In this document: piece by piece, positions 33,974 to 43,065 of the stretch
Layout: the number at the start of each line of letters is the position of its first letter
Position numbering within the stretch: position 1 is the first letter of the stretch
NCBI GenBank assembly: GCA_963800235.1
Contig: CAWDAD010000001.1
Span: 248,001 to 312,000 of the forward strand
Reading direction: 5' to 3'
Length of the DNA stretch: 64,000 bases
Source of the DNA: CAVVNP01 sp963800235
GTDB taxonomy: Bacteria > Actinomycetota > Acidimicrobiia > Acidimicrobiales > Iamiaceae
The notes under the pieces: model-generated
What the model was told of the DNA's origin: nothing
The model's database searches: none
Seen by the model: the letters and a program-made list of their open reading frames with translations, nothing else
Translations under genes and position numbers: made by a program

Positions 33974-35161
33974 CTACTGGCGGCGGTCGGCGGCCTGGAA
34001 GGTGGCCTTGACCTCGTCGAGCTTGCCGTCCTGCAGCCAGAGGTCGGCGACGGTCGCGGCCATGGCCTTGGCGCCGTCGATGACCGCCCGGTCGCCTTCG
34101 GGGCCGCCGGCGAAGCGGACGAAGTCCTTGGTGTGGATGGCGACGTCGGGGGGCGACACCCCGATGATGGGGTGGATCGACGGCACCTGGTAGCTGATGT
34201 TGCCCATGTCGGTGCTGCCGACCAGGGCCGGGAAGCGGCGGTGGTCGTGGACCTTGCGCCCGGCGCGGGCCACGTTCTCGACGTAGAGGTCGATGAACGG
34301 GTCGATGTCGACCAGGTCGGCGTACACCGGCTCCTTCCAGTCGTAGGTGGCGGTGCAGCCCGCCGCCAGGGCGCCGCCGTCGAGGCAGGCCTGCACCCGC
34401 TCCTTGAGCGGCTCGAGCCCGCGCAGCTTGCGGGAGCGCACGTACCAGACGGCGCTGGTGTGGTCGGGCACCACGTTGGCGGCGTCGCCGGCCTCGGTGA
34501 AGATGCCGTGGATGCGCTCGTCGCTGGCGATGTGCTGGCGCAGGGTCGCCACGTTTACGTAGCCGAGCACGGCGGCGTCGAGCGCGTTCAGCCCCTTCTC
34601 CGGGGCGGCGGCGGCGTGGGCGGCCCGGCCCTCGTAGCTCACGTGGCACTGCTGGATGGCCACCGCGTTCATCGAGCGGAGGTCGCCACCGGCAGGGTGG
34701 ATCATCATGGCGGCGTCGACATCGTCGAAGGCGCCCCGGTCGGCCATCACCACCTTGCCGCCGCCGCCCTCCTCGGCCGGGGTGCCCATGATGAGGACCC
34801 GCCCGCCCAGCTCGTCGGCCAGCCGGGCCGCGGCCAGCCCGGCGCCGAGACCCGCGCCGGCGATGACGTTGTGCCCGCAGGCGTGCCCGATGACCGGGAG
34901 GGCGTCGTACTCGCACAGCACGGCGATGGTCGGTCCCTCGCTGCCGGCGCGGGCGGTGAAGGCGGTGTCGAGGCCGTAGGCGCCCCGCTCCACCGGGAGG
35001 CCCTCGTCGGCCAGGATGCCGGTCAGCAGGTCGTGGGCGAAGTGCTCCTCGAACCCCAGCTCGGGGTTGGCGTGGATCTGGTGCGAGACGTCGAGCAGGA
35101 CGTCGGCCAGGCGGTCGACCTCGGCATCGAGACGGTCCTTCACCTCGCGCAGCTCAGCCAT
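33974..35161 (-). CDS. M20-family metallopeptidase/amidohydrolase
   Basis: A 395-residue M20 hydrolase. Metal-site segments are CEYDALPVIGHACGHN, GTPAEEGGGGK with the catalytic Glu pair, and AMMIHPAG. The lid-domain region includes HVSYEGRAAHAAAAPEKGLNALDA, and DMGNISYQVPSIHPIIG lies near the C-terminus. Members of this branch hydrolyse N-acyl or aminobenzoyl-glutamate-type amides or dipeptides. The substrate is unknown. Its stop adjoins array B, and a related repeat copy lies just upstream of its start. Confidence 0.9.
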   Translation of the reverse strand: MAELREVKDRLDAEVDRLADVLLDVSHQIHANPELGFEEHFAHDLLTGILADEGLPVERGAYGLDTAFTARAGSEGPTIAVLCEYDALPVIGHACGHNVIAGAGLGAGLAAARLADELGGRVLIMGTPAEEGGGGKVVMADRGAFDDVDAAMMIHPAGGDLRSMNAVAIQQCHVSYEGRAAHAAAAPEKGLNALDAAVLGYVNVATLRQHIASDERIHGIFTEAGDAANVVPDHTSAVWYVRSRKLRGLEPLKERVQACLDGGALAAGCTATYDWKEPVYADLVDIDPFIDLYVENVARAGRKVHDHRRFPALVGSTDMGNISYQVPSIHPIIGVSPPDVAIHTKDFVRFAGGPEGDRAVIDGAKAMAATVADLWLQDGKLDEVKATFQAADRRQ

Positions 35162-35173
35162 CGGCGATGTCTA

Positions 35174-35480
35174 GCAGCGTTGCTGGGCGCCGCCTCTGGG
35201 CGGCGCTGGCTTCGCCATGACGGGTGTCATCCGTCGTGCTGCTTCGGCTCGCGCCTGCGCAGCCTGACCGCGGGCGTGGAGCCGTCGGCGAGGGAAGCGC
35301 GAGCGACGAGCCGGGCGCGAGCGCCGCAGGTGCTCGCCATCAACACGGTGCTGCTTCGGCTCGCGCCTGCGCAGCGTCCCAAAGGGTGGCAACTTGTCGC
35401 AGTTGTGCGGGCCAGAGCCCTGCAAGTGGGACAAGTTCGCAGCTGCTCGGGCCGGCGGGCGCCGTAGGTGCTCGCCATGA
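35174..35480 (+). repeat. Repeat locus C: mixed copy of the A/B repeat family
   Basis: A diverged copy lies between the M20 start and the transposase gene. It has the hairpin (GCGCCGCC, loop TCTG, GGCGGCGC; 35187-35206), the core (35205-35263, with a few changes) and the tail found in array B (35270-35340). Partial copies of core and tail follow (35346-35376 and 35455-35477). Its composition combines modules of both arrays. The 340-base gap holds no gene. Confidence 0.85.
35391..35437. repeat. Imperfect inverted repeat within locus C
   Basis: AACTTGTC at 35391-35398 and GACAAGTT at 35430-35437 are complementary, and the inner bases (CAGTTGTGCGGGC against GCCCTGCAAGTGG) pair partly. This is about a 20-bp interrupted stem, possibly a structure or a trace of an old mobile end. 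Confidence 0.45.
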
Positions 35481-35501
35481 GCACAGACCACGGCGAGCGC
35501 G

Positions 35502-36491
35502 CTAGCTGTGCAGCGCGGGGAGGTTGTCCCCGGCGAGTTGGAGGTGGGTCTCGTGGGGGGTGGCCCAGGCGAGGGCGCCGTGGGAGCGGTGGTGATTGTA
35601 GAAGTGCACGAAGTCGTCGTAGGCCTGGTGGCGTTCGAGTTCTGAGTTCCAGGGGCGGATGTAGGCCCACTCCTCGAGCAAGATCCGGTGGAAGCGTTCG
35701 ACTTTGCCGTTGGTCTGGGGCCGGTAGGGGCGGGTTCGCTTGTGAGCCACGCCGGTCTCTGTCAGGGCGTCGGCCCACAGTCGGGACCGGTAGCAAGAGC
35801 CGTTGTCGGTGAGGCATCGCTGGATGGTGATATTGCGCGACGCGAACCACTGTCGGGCCCGGTGCCAGAACGCGGCGGCGGTCGTGGCCTGCTCGTCGTC
35901 GAGGATCTCGCTGTAGACGAGGCGGGTGCGGTCATCGAGAGCGGTGTGCAGGTAGCGGTAGCCGACTTTGGCGTGGGTGCCTGCGGGCGCGTTGCCGCGC
36001 CCGTGGATCTTCCAGCCGCCACCGGCGGGGATGGCTCCGAGCTTCTTCACGTCCACATGGACCAGTTCCCCGGGCTGATCGCGCTGGTAGCGGGTGATCG
36101 GCTCGGTGGCGGTGGCCCGGTCGCCGGTATCGAGACGGCCGAGACCCTCGGCCCGCAAGATGGCCTGCACGGTCGAGGCAGCCATTCCCAGCTCGTGGCC
36201 GATGTGATGGGCACCCCACCGGTTCCGGCGGCGTAGCTCCACCACCTCGCAACGTCGAGCCGCCGCGGTTCGCAGCGGCGATCGATGGGGACGGCTCGAT
36301 CGGTCCTCGAGACCCGCCGCGCCCTCCGACACGAACCGGGCGCACCACTTGCGAACCGTCTTCGCGTCGATCTGGAACCGGTCGGCGGTCGACTCGACCG
36401 ACCAGCCCTTCTCCAACACGCACGCCACCATGTTCAACCGGTGCCGCGGCGTCAACCGAGCGTTGGGGTGCTGACTTCTAGCGTGCGACAC
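35502..36491 (-). mobile_element. IS481-family transposase
   Basis: A complete 329-residue DDE transposase with an N-terminal helix-turn-helix (MVACVLEKGWSVESTADRF, then DAKTVRKWCARF). The catalytic triad is visible as D in LVHVDVKKLGAI, D in RCLTDNGSCYR, and E in NGKVERFHRIL, followed by the family tail YNHHRSHGAL. The gene is intact, so the element may still move. I could not find matching terminal repeats or target duplication, so element limits are not given. It lies between repeat locus C and the oxidoreductase gene. Confidence 0.9.
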
Positions 36492-36548
36492 GAGCCCTCC
36501 GGGTGGGTGTGAGGTTGTGGAAGACCCACAAGCTCACTCGGAGGGCTC
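36492..36548. repeat. Long inverted repeat beside the transposase gene
   Basis: GAGCCCTCCG (36492-36501) and CGGAGGGCTC (36539-36548) are perfect complements. Between them GTGAGGTTGTGG and CCACAAGCTCAC pair at 11 of 12 positions. This gives a near-continuous hairpin of about 22 bp just upstream of the transposase start. It may hold the IS end, the promoter, or a structure blocking read-through transcription. Confidence 0.7.
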
Positions 36549-36607
36549 ACCCCACCGGCGGACCACCCAGCCCACCCCGCCCCGGACAACGTCCCCGCTC
36601 GTCACAG

Positions 36608-37606
36608 CTAGCGCTCGCCGTGGTGCAGGACGAGCTTGCCGAGCTGGTCGCCGGCCTCGAGGCGGGCCAGGGCGTCGGGGTAGTCGGCCAGGTCGAGCTC
36701 GCGATCGACGGCGACGGGGAGGCCGCGTTGGACCAGGCGGGTCACCTGCTCGAACTCCTCGTAGCTGCCCATCGTCGACCCGATGATCTCGATCTGCTTG
36801 AAGAACAGGCGGGGCAGGTCGACCTCGACCGTCTGGCCGGAGGTGCCGCCGCAGACCGCCATCCGCCCCCCCGGCTCGAGGGCGGAGATCGAGCGGTCCC
36901 AGGTCGCCGGGCCCACGCTCTCGACCACCACGTCGGCCTTCACGGGCCAGTCGCCGTCGGAGCGGTAGCCGGCGGTCGCCCCCGCCGCCACGGCGGCGTC
37001 GAGCTTGGCCTGGTCGCGAGAGGTCACGTGGACCTCGGCGCCGAGGTGCACCCCCAGGGCCAACGCCGCCATCGAGACCCCGCCGCCGACTCCGACGACG
37101 AGCACCGTCTCGCCCGCCATCAGCCGGGACCGCCGCAGCATGCGCCAGGCGGTGAGGGTGGCCAGCGGATAGGCGGCGCACTCCGCCCAGCTCCGCCCCG
37201 CCGGTCGGGGCACCACGTTGCGGGCGGGCACCACCAGGCGCTCGCCGTGGCCGCCCCACCGCTGCTCGCCGACGATGCCGAAGCCCCGTCCCAACGGCGA
37301 GTCGTTGCCGTAGCGCACGATCGCCTCGATCGGGGCGACGGCGGGGTTGACCACCACCTCGTCGCCCACGGCCACGCCCTCGACCCGCTCCCCCACCGCC
37401 TCGACCACGCCGGCCACGTCGCAGCCGGGCACGTGCGGCAGCGCGGGCCGGGGCCGGCCACGGGTCACCCAGAGGTCCATGTGGTTGAGGGCGCTGGCCA
37501 CCGGGCGGACGGCGACGTCGTCGGGCCCGGGCTCCGGGCGCTCGATCGAACCCCAGCGGTAGGTCCCCGGCGACTCGTCGAGGACCCAGGCCTGCATCTG
37601 CACCAT
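36608..37606 (-). CDS. Medium-chain dehydrogenase/reductase (zinc-type alcohol dehydrogenase-like)
   Basis: A 332-residue MDR protein with an N-terminal GroES-like domain (ALNHMDLWVTRGRP, HVPGCDVAGVVEAVGERVEG) and a Rossmann fold with VLVVGVGGGVSMAALAL. It has no cluster of four closely spaced cysteines, so the structural zinc of classical alcohol dehydrogenase is absent and it may be a quinone-reductase-type member. It reduces or oxidises small carbonyls with NAD(P)H. The gene stands between the IS and the lipid kinase gene. Confidence 0.88.
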   Translation of the reverse strand: MVQMQAWVLDESPGTYRWGSIERPEPGPDDVAVRPVASALNHMDLWVTRGRPRPALPHVPGCDVAGVVEAVGERVEGVAVGDEVVVNPAVAPIEAIVRYGNDSPLGRGFGIVGEQRWGGHGERLVVPARNVVPRPAGRSWAECAAYPLATLTAWRMLRRSRLMAGETVLVVGVGGGVSMAALALGVHLGAEVHVTSRDQAKLDAAVAAGATAGYRSDGDWPVKADVVVESVGPATWDRSISALEPGGRMAVCGGTSGQTVEVDLPRLFFKQIEIIGSTMGSYEEFEQVTRLVQRGLPVAVDRELDLADYPDALARLEAGDQLGKLVLHHGER

Positions 37607-37666
37607 GGCCGCCGACGGTAGCCAGGCGACCGGCGCCGGCCGGTCCGAGCGACCGGGACCGGCTGG

Positions 37667-38278
37667 TCAGACCACGCAGCAGAGGGCGTCGGGCTCGACC
37701 CGGATCGACAGGGCCCGGGCCTCGGCGACCCGCTCCCCGTCGAGCCACACCGGCGTCGCCCGGTCGAGCTCGACCTGCAGGGCGGCCACCCGCCGCTGCT
37801 CGATGCCGGGGTGGGGGACGTGGGTGCCGGAGCGCAGGCGGGTCCTCGCCTTCAACCGGTCGCCCAGGGGGAGGTTCCCGTCGAGGACGTCGAGGCGACC
37901 GTCGCCGGGGTGGGCCCGCGGTGCCACGTCCCAGGCGCCGAGGTGCTCGGCGTTCATGACGGCCAGGACCCGGCCCCACCACCAGCTTCGACGAGCCAGC
38001 AGGTGGGCCACGAACCAGTGGTGGCGCCCGTCGAGCAGCACCGACCCCAGGTCGACCGGGACGATGGTCGCCGGTCCGGACTCGATCCGGTGGCGGTCGC
38101 CGCGCCCGCCGAGGGTGGTGCAGAGATCGCCGCCCAGCAGGCCCAGCGGCGGCGGGGTGCGGTCGTGGCGGCGCGCCTCGGTGACCACGGCCCGGGCCTC
38201 GGCGTCGCTGCCGACCACCACCAGCCCGTCGGGCGGGTCGCCGGTGCTCCCCCACGCCTCGCCGGGCGAGACGCCCAT
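37667..38278 (-). CDS. Diacylglycerol/lipid kinase-family protein (short form)
   Basis: A 203-residue member of the diacylglycerol kinase-like family. GLLGGDLCTTLGG stands where the GGDG-type loop is usual. The C-terminal half matches the family: HWFVAHLLARRSWWWGR, VMNAEHLGAWDVAPRAHPGDGRLDVLDG and PVWLDGERV. It is shorter than full lipid kinases because most of the N-terminal ATP domain is missing, but actinobacteria carry such short forms. The ATG overlaps the helY stop by one base (TGATG), so it is coupled to the helicase gene. Confidence 0.75.
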   Translation of the reverse strand: MGVSPGEAWGSTGDPPDGLVVVGSDAEARAVVTEARRHDRTPPPLGLLGGDLCTTLGGRGDRHRIESGPATIVPVDLGSVLLDGRHHWFVAHLLARRSWWWGRVLAVMNAEHLGAWDVAPRAHPGDGRLDVLDGNLPLGDRLKARTRLRSGTHVPHPGIEQRRVAALQVELDRATPVWLDGERVAEARALSIRVEPDALCCVV

Positions 38279-40441
38279 CAGCCCGGTCCGCGTCCGACCA
38301 GCGACGAAGCCGCCACCACCCCGCGCACCAGCGCGTCGGCGGACCGCCGGGCGGTGCGGGCCGTGGCCGGGTCGGGGGCGTGGTCGCCGAGCTGGCCGAG
38401 CAGGTCGACCAGCTGCCTGACGGTCCGCACGAAGTCGCCGCCGGAGAGGTCCTCGTCCTCGAGCACGTCGGCCAGGGGCAGGTCGCTGGCCCAGGCGTGG
38501 GCCAGGGGCAGGAACGTCGGATCCGGTGCCCGGGTCTCGGGGAGCCGGGCGGCGACCTCGAGCCGGTTCAGCGAGGTGGCCAGCGCCCGGAGCTCCTCGA
38601 CCCGGTCGCGCAGGTCGGCCGACGGGAACCAGGGTGCCGGCGGCGGGTGCTTGCTGCGGTGCTCGTACACCAGGCAGGACACCAGCCCGGCCAGGTCGGC
38701 CGGTTCGAGCCCGTCGAACAGCCCCTCGACCAGTGCCTCGGTCACCAGCAGGTCGCACTCGTGGTAGGTCCGGGCCAGCAGCTCGCCGCGCTCGGTCAGC
38801 CGCCACCGCTCGCGGTCGACGTGACCGAGGTCGTCGAGCACGTCGAGCACCCGATCGAAGCGGCGGGCCACCGAGCCGCGACGACCGGCGATCCGGCGGT
38901 CGAGCGCCTCGATCTCGCGGTCGACCCGGATCCCCTGCTCCTGGCGGCCCCGGCTGCGGAGCCTGTCCCGACGCTCGACCCGGGACGCCCGGCGCCGCTC
39001 CAGGGCGGCGACGCTGCGGTCGGCCTGGTACTGGGCGAAGGAGCGGTCGAGCAGCTCGATCGCTTCGTCGCGCCTGTACCGGCGCACCAGGTTGGCGGCC
39101 ATGTTGTAGGTCGGACGGAACGAGGAGGTCAGGGCGAAGCGGCGGCTGGCGGCGAGGGAGGCGACCTGCTCGAAGGACACGAACGGCGACCACAGCACCA
39201 CGGCGTGGCCCACCGGGTCGAGGCCCCGCCGGCCGGCCCGGCCGGTGAGCTGGGTGTACTCGGCCGGGGTGAGCAGCTGGTGGGTCTCGCCGTTGAACTT
39301 CGACAGCGACTCGATGACGACCGACCGCGCCGGCATGTTGACGCCCAGCGCCAGGGTCTCGGTGGCGAACACGACCTTGACCAGCCCCTCGACGAAGCAG
39401 GCCTCGACCGCCTCCTTGAACGGCGGCACCATCCCGGCGTGGTGGGCGGCGATGCCCTGCTCCAGGCCCGCCAGCCAGCGGTCGTGGTCGAGCAGGGTCA
39501 GGTCGGAGGCGCTCAGGTCGGCCAGCCGGGAGGCGGCGATGGCCCGGATGCGGCGGCGCTCGTCGCGGTCGGTGAGGGTGACGCCGGCTTCGCGGCACGG
39601 TGCGGGCCGCGTCCTCGCAGCCCTTGCGGCTGAACACGAAGTAGATGGCGGGGAGCAGCCCGTCGCTGCCCAGGTGGCGGACGACGTCGGTGCGTCGGGG
39701 GGCCCGGTAGCGGCGCCGGGTCCGATGATCGTCGTGCGGTCGGCCGCGCCGGCGGGGGCGGCGCGACCGGTCCGGGCCGGCCTGCTCCCGGTCGAGGCGG
39801 TGGCCGTCCCGGTTGGGCCGACCGTCGACCAGCGTCGGCAGGACCAGCAGCTCGTGGCGCTGGCGGTCGGCGACCATCAGGTGGTTGACCAGCTCGACCG
39901 GACGCTCGGTCTCGACCACCACCGTGGTCGGTCCCCGCACGCTCTCGATCCACCCGCCCAGCTCGTCGGTGTTCGACACGGTGGCCGACAGGCACACCAG
40001 GCGGACCCCGCGCGGCAGGTGGACGATCACCTCCTCCCACACGGGACCCCGGTAGGCGTCCTGCAGGTAGTGGACCTCGTCGAGCACCACCACCTCGAGG
40101 CCGTCGAGGGTGGGCGACCCGGCGTAGATCATGTTGCGCAGGACCTCGGTGGTCATCACCACCGCCGGCGCCGCTCCGTTCACCGCGTTGTCGCCGGTGA
40201 GCAGGCCGACCCGGGCCGGCCCGTGGCGCCGCACCAGGTCGGCGTACTTCTGGTTCGAGAGGGCCTTGATGGGGGTGGTGTAGAAGGCCTTCCCCCCGCC
40301 GTCGAGGGCCCGGGCCACGGCGTGCTCGGCCACGACCGTCTTGCCGGCGCCGGTGGGCGCGGCCACCAGGACCGACCGGCCGGCGTCGACCGCCTCGATG
40401 GCCTCGCGCTGGAAGCGGTCGAGGGTGAAGCTCACCGCCAC
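38278..40441 (-). CDS. helY: HelY-like SKI2-family helicase, apparent frameshift
   Basis: An actinobacterial superfamily 2 RNA/DNA helicase. Motifs in order are Walker A APTGAGKT, TTPIKALSNQK, DEVHYL (DExH box), the SAT motif in LVCLSATVSN, then ETLALGVNMPARSVVIE and QLTGRAGRRG. A 300-residue C-terminal region follows. The frame changes near 39592, where one base appears extra; removal restores EAGVTLTDRDERRR and gives about 720 residues. Its place after tatC matches the usual actinobacterial gene order. The start is taken as the GTG at 40441. Confidence 0.9.
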
Positions 40442-40460
40442 GTCCCGGAGGTCCGCCGGG

Positions 40461-41255
40461 TCAGGCCGCAGCCTTGGCCTCGGCCCGGCGCTGGCGACGG
40501 GCGCGCAGGAAGCCGAAGAGGATGGCGATCTCGTAGAAGATCCACATCGGGAACATCAGCGCGCACATGCTGATGGGGTCGGCGCTGGGGGTGATGACGG
40601 CGGCGATGATCGAGATGAGGACGTAGGCCCACCGCCGGTAGCTGCTCAGCTGCTTGTAGGTGACGATGTTCATCAGCTGCAGGAAGATGAGCACGATCGG
40701 GAACTCGAACCCGCCCCCGAAGGCCAGCATCATGTAGATGATCAGCAGCAGGTACTTCTGGGCGGTGTAGCCGTTGACGAAGTTGCTGCCGCCGATGGTC
40801 GACAGGAAGTCGATGGCCTTCGGCAGGGTCCAGTAGGCGATGGCGGCGCCGGCCGCGAACAGCGACAGCGCCGAGGCGACGAAGCCGGCGGCGTACTTCT
40901 TCTCGTTGCTGTAGAGGCCGGGGGCGATGAACCGCCAGAGCTGGTAGAGGATCACCGGCATGGCCAGGAAGATGCCGAGGTAGGCCGACACCTTGATCCG
41001 GATCGAGAAGGGCTCGAGCGGGTCGGTGGCGAGCAGCTTGCCGGTGCCCGGGAACAGCTGGGCAGAGTTGTTGCTGAGCTCCCGGAGGGGGTCGGTGAGC
41101 AGCTTCAGCACCGGGACGTAGATGACCCAGCCGACGGCGGCGCCCACGGCCACCGCGATGGCGCACTTGATGATGCGGCTGCGGAGCTCGATCAGGTGCT
41201 CCATCAGGCTCATGTGGCCTGCGGTCGAGCCGACCTCCTGGGCTTCGGCGCTCAT
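40461..41255 (-). CDS. tatC: Twin-arginine translocase subunit TatC
   Basis: A 264-residue TatC with six membrane segments. The conserved cytoplasmic start MSLMEHLIELRSRIIK forms the signal-peptide site, and YQLWRFIAPGLYSNEKK and FGGGFEFPIVLIF are family motifs. With TatB it receives folded proteins carrying twin-arginine signals. It lies 10 bases downstream of tatB and ends in an Ala/Arg-rich tail. It is part of the group tatB-tatC-helY. Confidence 0.97.
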   Translation of the reverse strand: MSAEAQEVGSTAGHMSLMEHLIELRSRIIKCAIAVAVGAAVGWVIYVPVLKLLTDPLRELSNNSAQLFPGTGKLLATDPLEPFSIRIKVSAYLGIFLAMPVILYQLWRFIAPGLYSNEKKYAAGFVASALSLFAAGAAIAYWTLPKAIDFLSTIGGSNFVNGYTAQKYLLLIIYMMLAFGGGFEFPIVLIFLQLMNIVTYKQLSSYRRWAYVLISIIAAVITPSADPISMCALMFPMWIFYEIAILFGFLRARRQRRAEAKAAA

Positions 41256-41265
41256 GGGTCGGGCG

Positions 41266-41634
41266 TCAGCCGGCGGCGGCGACGCCGGGACCCGAGGAGG
41301 AGTCGTCGCCGGTGGAGGCCTCCGCGTCGTCCTTCACGACGCGGAGCTCCTCGACCTGGTGCACCTCGGGATCGGCCACCGCCTTGACCTCGTGCAGCTC
41401 CGGCTCGGGCTGCTCGGCGGCCGACAGCTTGGCGCCCTCGGTGCGGGCGTCGGTGTCGACGACCTCGTCCATGGCCCGGCGCATCTCGTCGCGGAAGCCG
41501 TCGGACATGCGGCGGACCTGGGCCATGAAGTTGCCCGCCTGGCGGGCGGCCTTGGGCAGCTTCTCGGGGCCGAGGGCGACGAGGGCGATCAGGAAGATCA
41601 CCAGCATCTCGGAGCCACCGATGTTGAAGAACAT
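41266..41634 (-). CDS. tatB: Sec-independent translocase protein TatB (TatA/B family)
   Basis: A 122-residue protein with one N-terminal membrane helix (MFFNIGGSEMLVIFLIALVALGPE), the hinge GP, and an amphipathic helix LPKAARQAGNFMAQVRRMSDGF. A long acidic tail follows. The Glu in the first helix and the length favour TatB over TatA; the name should be checked against other tat genes in the genome. It stands immediately ahead of tatC. Confidence 0.88.
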   Translation of the reverse strand: MFFNIGGSEMLVIFLIALVALGPEKLPKAARQAGNFMAQVRRMSDGFRDEMRRAMDEVVDTDARTEGAKLSAAEQPEPELHEVKAVADPEVHQVEELRVVKDDAEASTGDDSSSGPGVAAAG

Positions 41635-41644
41635 CGCCCAAACC

Positions 41645-41848
41645 CTACCGGCGGTCCAGCTCCTGCCTACGTTCAGCCAGGATCGCCGCTCCGACCCGGA
41701 TGCCGATCAACCGGCTGCGGAGCTCGGCGGCCCGCTGCTGCTCCTCGCCCACCTGCTCGAGGGCGCGGTTCGCCGCCCGGGCCAGCAGGGCGACCGCGAC
41801 CAGACCGACCAGCAGGATCGGCACCGGCAGCAGCCACCACGTCGACAT
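41645..41848 (-). CDS. Small single-pass membrane protein
   Basis: A 67-residue protein with one N-terminal hydrophobic segment (WWLLPVPILLVGLVAVALLA) and a basic/acidic helix (ALEQVGEEQQRAAELRSRL). No family is recognised. It starts at ATG 41848 and stops 10 bases before tatB, so it is in the same transcription unit and could help Tat assembly, but there is no direct evidence for that. Confidence 0.6.
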   Translation of the reverse strand: MSTWWLLPVPILLVGLVAVALLARAANRALEQVGEEQQRAAELRSRLIGIRVGAAILAERRQELDRR

Positions 41849-41896
41849 CACGCCCAGTCTGCCCCGACCGTGGGCGGAGCCCGCCCGGGGTGGCGC

Positions 41897-42229
41897 TCAG
41901 CGGTCGGTGAGGCGCAGGACGTCGTCCATCCAGGAGTCGTCCTCGTGCAGCAGGGCGTGGAAGTCGAGCAGGTCGTCGTGGTCGATCGCCGGGCCGTCGT
42001 GGGCCTCGGCCAGCTCGGCGGGGAGGTCCCAGCGGCTGACGGTGACGCCGGAGGCGACCAGCAGGTCGACCACCCGGGCCTCGGCGGACTTGACCACGGT
42101 CATGCGGCAGCTGGGGCAGCGGAAGTGGTAGGTGCCGCTCTCGTCGTGGGTGCACACCCGCACCGTGACGTCGGCCGTGGTGAGCTCGACGTCCCCGCAG
42201 TCGTTGCAGGTCGCACGGATCATCGACAT
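41897..42229 (-). CDS. Small zinc-ribbon protein of unknown function
   Basis: A 110-residue protein with two CxxC pairs (CNDCGDVEL and CPSCRMTVVK), a probable zinc ribbon, and an acidic C-terminal half. A strong ribosome site (GGAGGGGG) precedes ATG 42229. It is divergent from the GDPD gene and lies in the same direction as the tat genes. The function is unknown. Confidence 0.75.
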   Translation of the reverse strand: MSMIRATCNDCGDVELTTADVTVRVCTHDESGTYHFRCPSCRMTVVKSAEARVVDLLVASGVTVSRWDLPAELAEAHDGPAIDHDDLLDFHALLHEDDSWMDDVLRLTDR

Positions 42230-42321
42230 GGGCGGCTCCCCCTCCTTCCGGTGTCTGGGCGATCGGGTCGCCCGGCACCTGTCGGTACGATGCGGGCCGT
42301 CTTGAGGAATCCGGGGGAGTC

Positions 42322-43050
42322 GTGAGCACCCGCCTGCCGTCGTTGCGGAACCCGCCCATCACCTTCGCCCACCGCGGCGCACGGGCCCACGCCCCCGAGA
42401 ACACCCTGGAGGCGTTCACCCTCGGGCTGCGGCTCGGGGCGTCGGGTCTCGAGAGCGACGTGTGGCTGACCGCCGACGGCCAGGCGGTCCTCGACCACGA
42501 CGGGGTGGTCGGCAGCGCCCTGCGCCGACGCGGCATCGCCCACGTCGAGCGGGCCGACCTCCCGCCCCACATCCCCACCCTGGCCGAGCTCTACGAGACC
42601 TGCGGCACCGCCTACGACCTGTCGCTCGACGTGAAGGACCCCCACGCGGGGCCCGTCGCCATCGAGGTGGCGCAGGCGGCGGGCGGGGGCGCCGCCGAGC
42701 GGCTCTGGCTGTGCCACCACGACCTCGATCTCCTGCACCGGTGGAAGGAGGCGGCCCCGGAGGTGAAGGCGGTCGACTCGACCCGGCTGAAGCGCATGCG
42801 GGACGGTCCGGAGCGGGAGGCCTCCGAGCTGTCCCGCCTCGGCATCGACGCCGTCAACCTGCACCACAGCGACTGGACCGGTGGCCTGACCACCCTCTTC
42901 CACCGCTTCGGCGTGCTCTGCTTCGGGTGGGACGCCCAGCACGACCGGGTGCTGCACGCCCTGTTCGACATGGGGATCGACGCTGTCTACAGCGACCACT
43001 CCGACCGCATGCGCGATGCCGCCGAGCTGGTCTACGGCACCGTCGACTGA
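42322..43050 (+). CDS. Glycerophosphodiester phosphodiesterase
   Basis: A 242-residue GDPD barrel that hydrolyses glycerophosphodiesters to glycerol 3-phosphate and an alcohol. The N-terminal catalytic signature is FAHRGARAHAPENTLEAF with the two His/Arg residues, followed by LESDVWLTADGQAVLDHD. SLDVKD in the middle and IDAVYSDHSDRM near the end match the family. No signal peptide is seen, so it acts in the cytoplasm. GTG start at 42322. It is the only plus-strand gene between the tat group and lepB. Confidence 0.93.
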   Translation: MSTRLPSLRNPPITFAHRGARAHAPENTLEAFTLGLRLGASGLESDVWLTADGQAVLDHDGVVGSALRRRGIAHVERADLPPHIPTLAELYETCGTAYDLSLDVKDPHAGPVAIEVAQAAGGGAAERLWLCHHDLDLLHRWKEAAPEVKAVDSTRLKRMRDGPEREASELSRLGIDAVNLHHSDWTGGLTTLFHRFGVLCFGWDAQHDRVLHALFDMGIDAVYSDHSDRMRDAAELVYGTVD

Positions 43051-43065
43051 CGGCCGCGCCGCCGG

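Noticed and set aside
33048..34011. Overlapping Arg/Ala-rich open frames through the repeat arrays
   Set aside because: They repeat with the unit length on both strands and have no ribosome sites; they are a by-product of periodic GC-rich DNA.
38278..40441. helY and carB as true pseudogenes
   Set aside because: Each is intact apart from one base and lies in a conserved operon; a sequencing indel is simpler.
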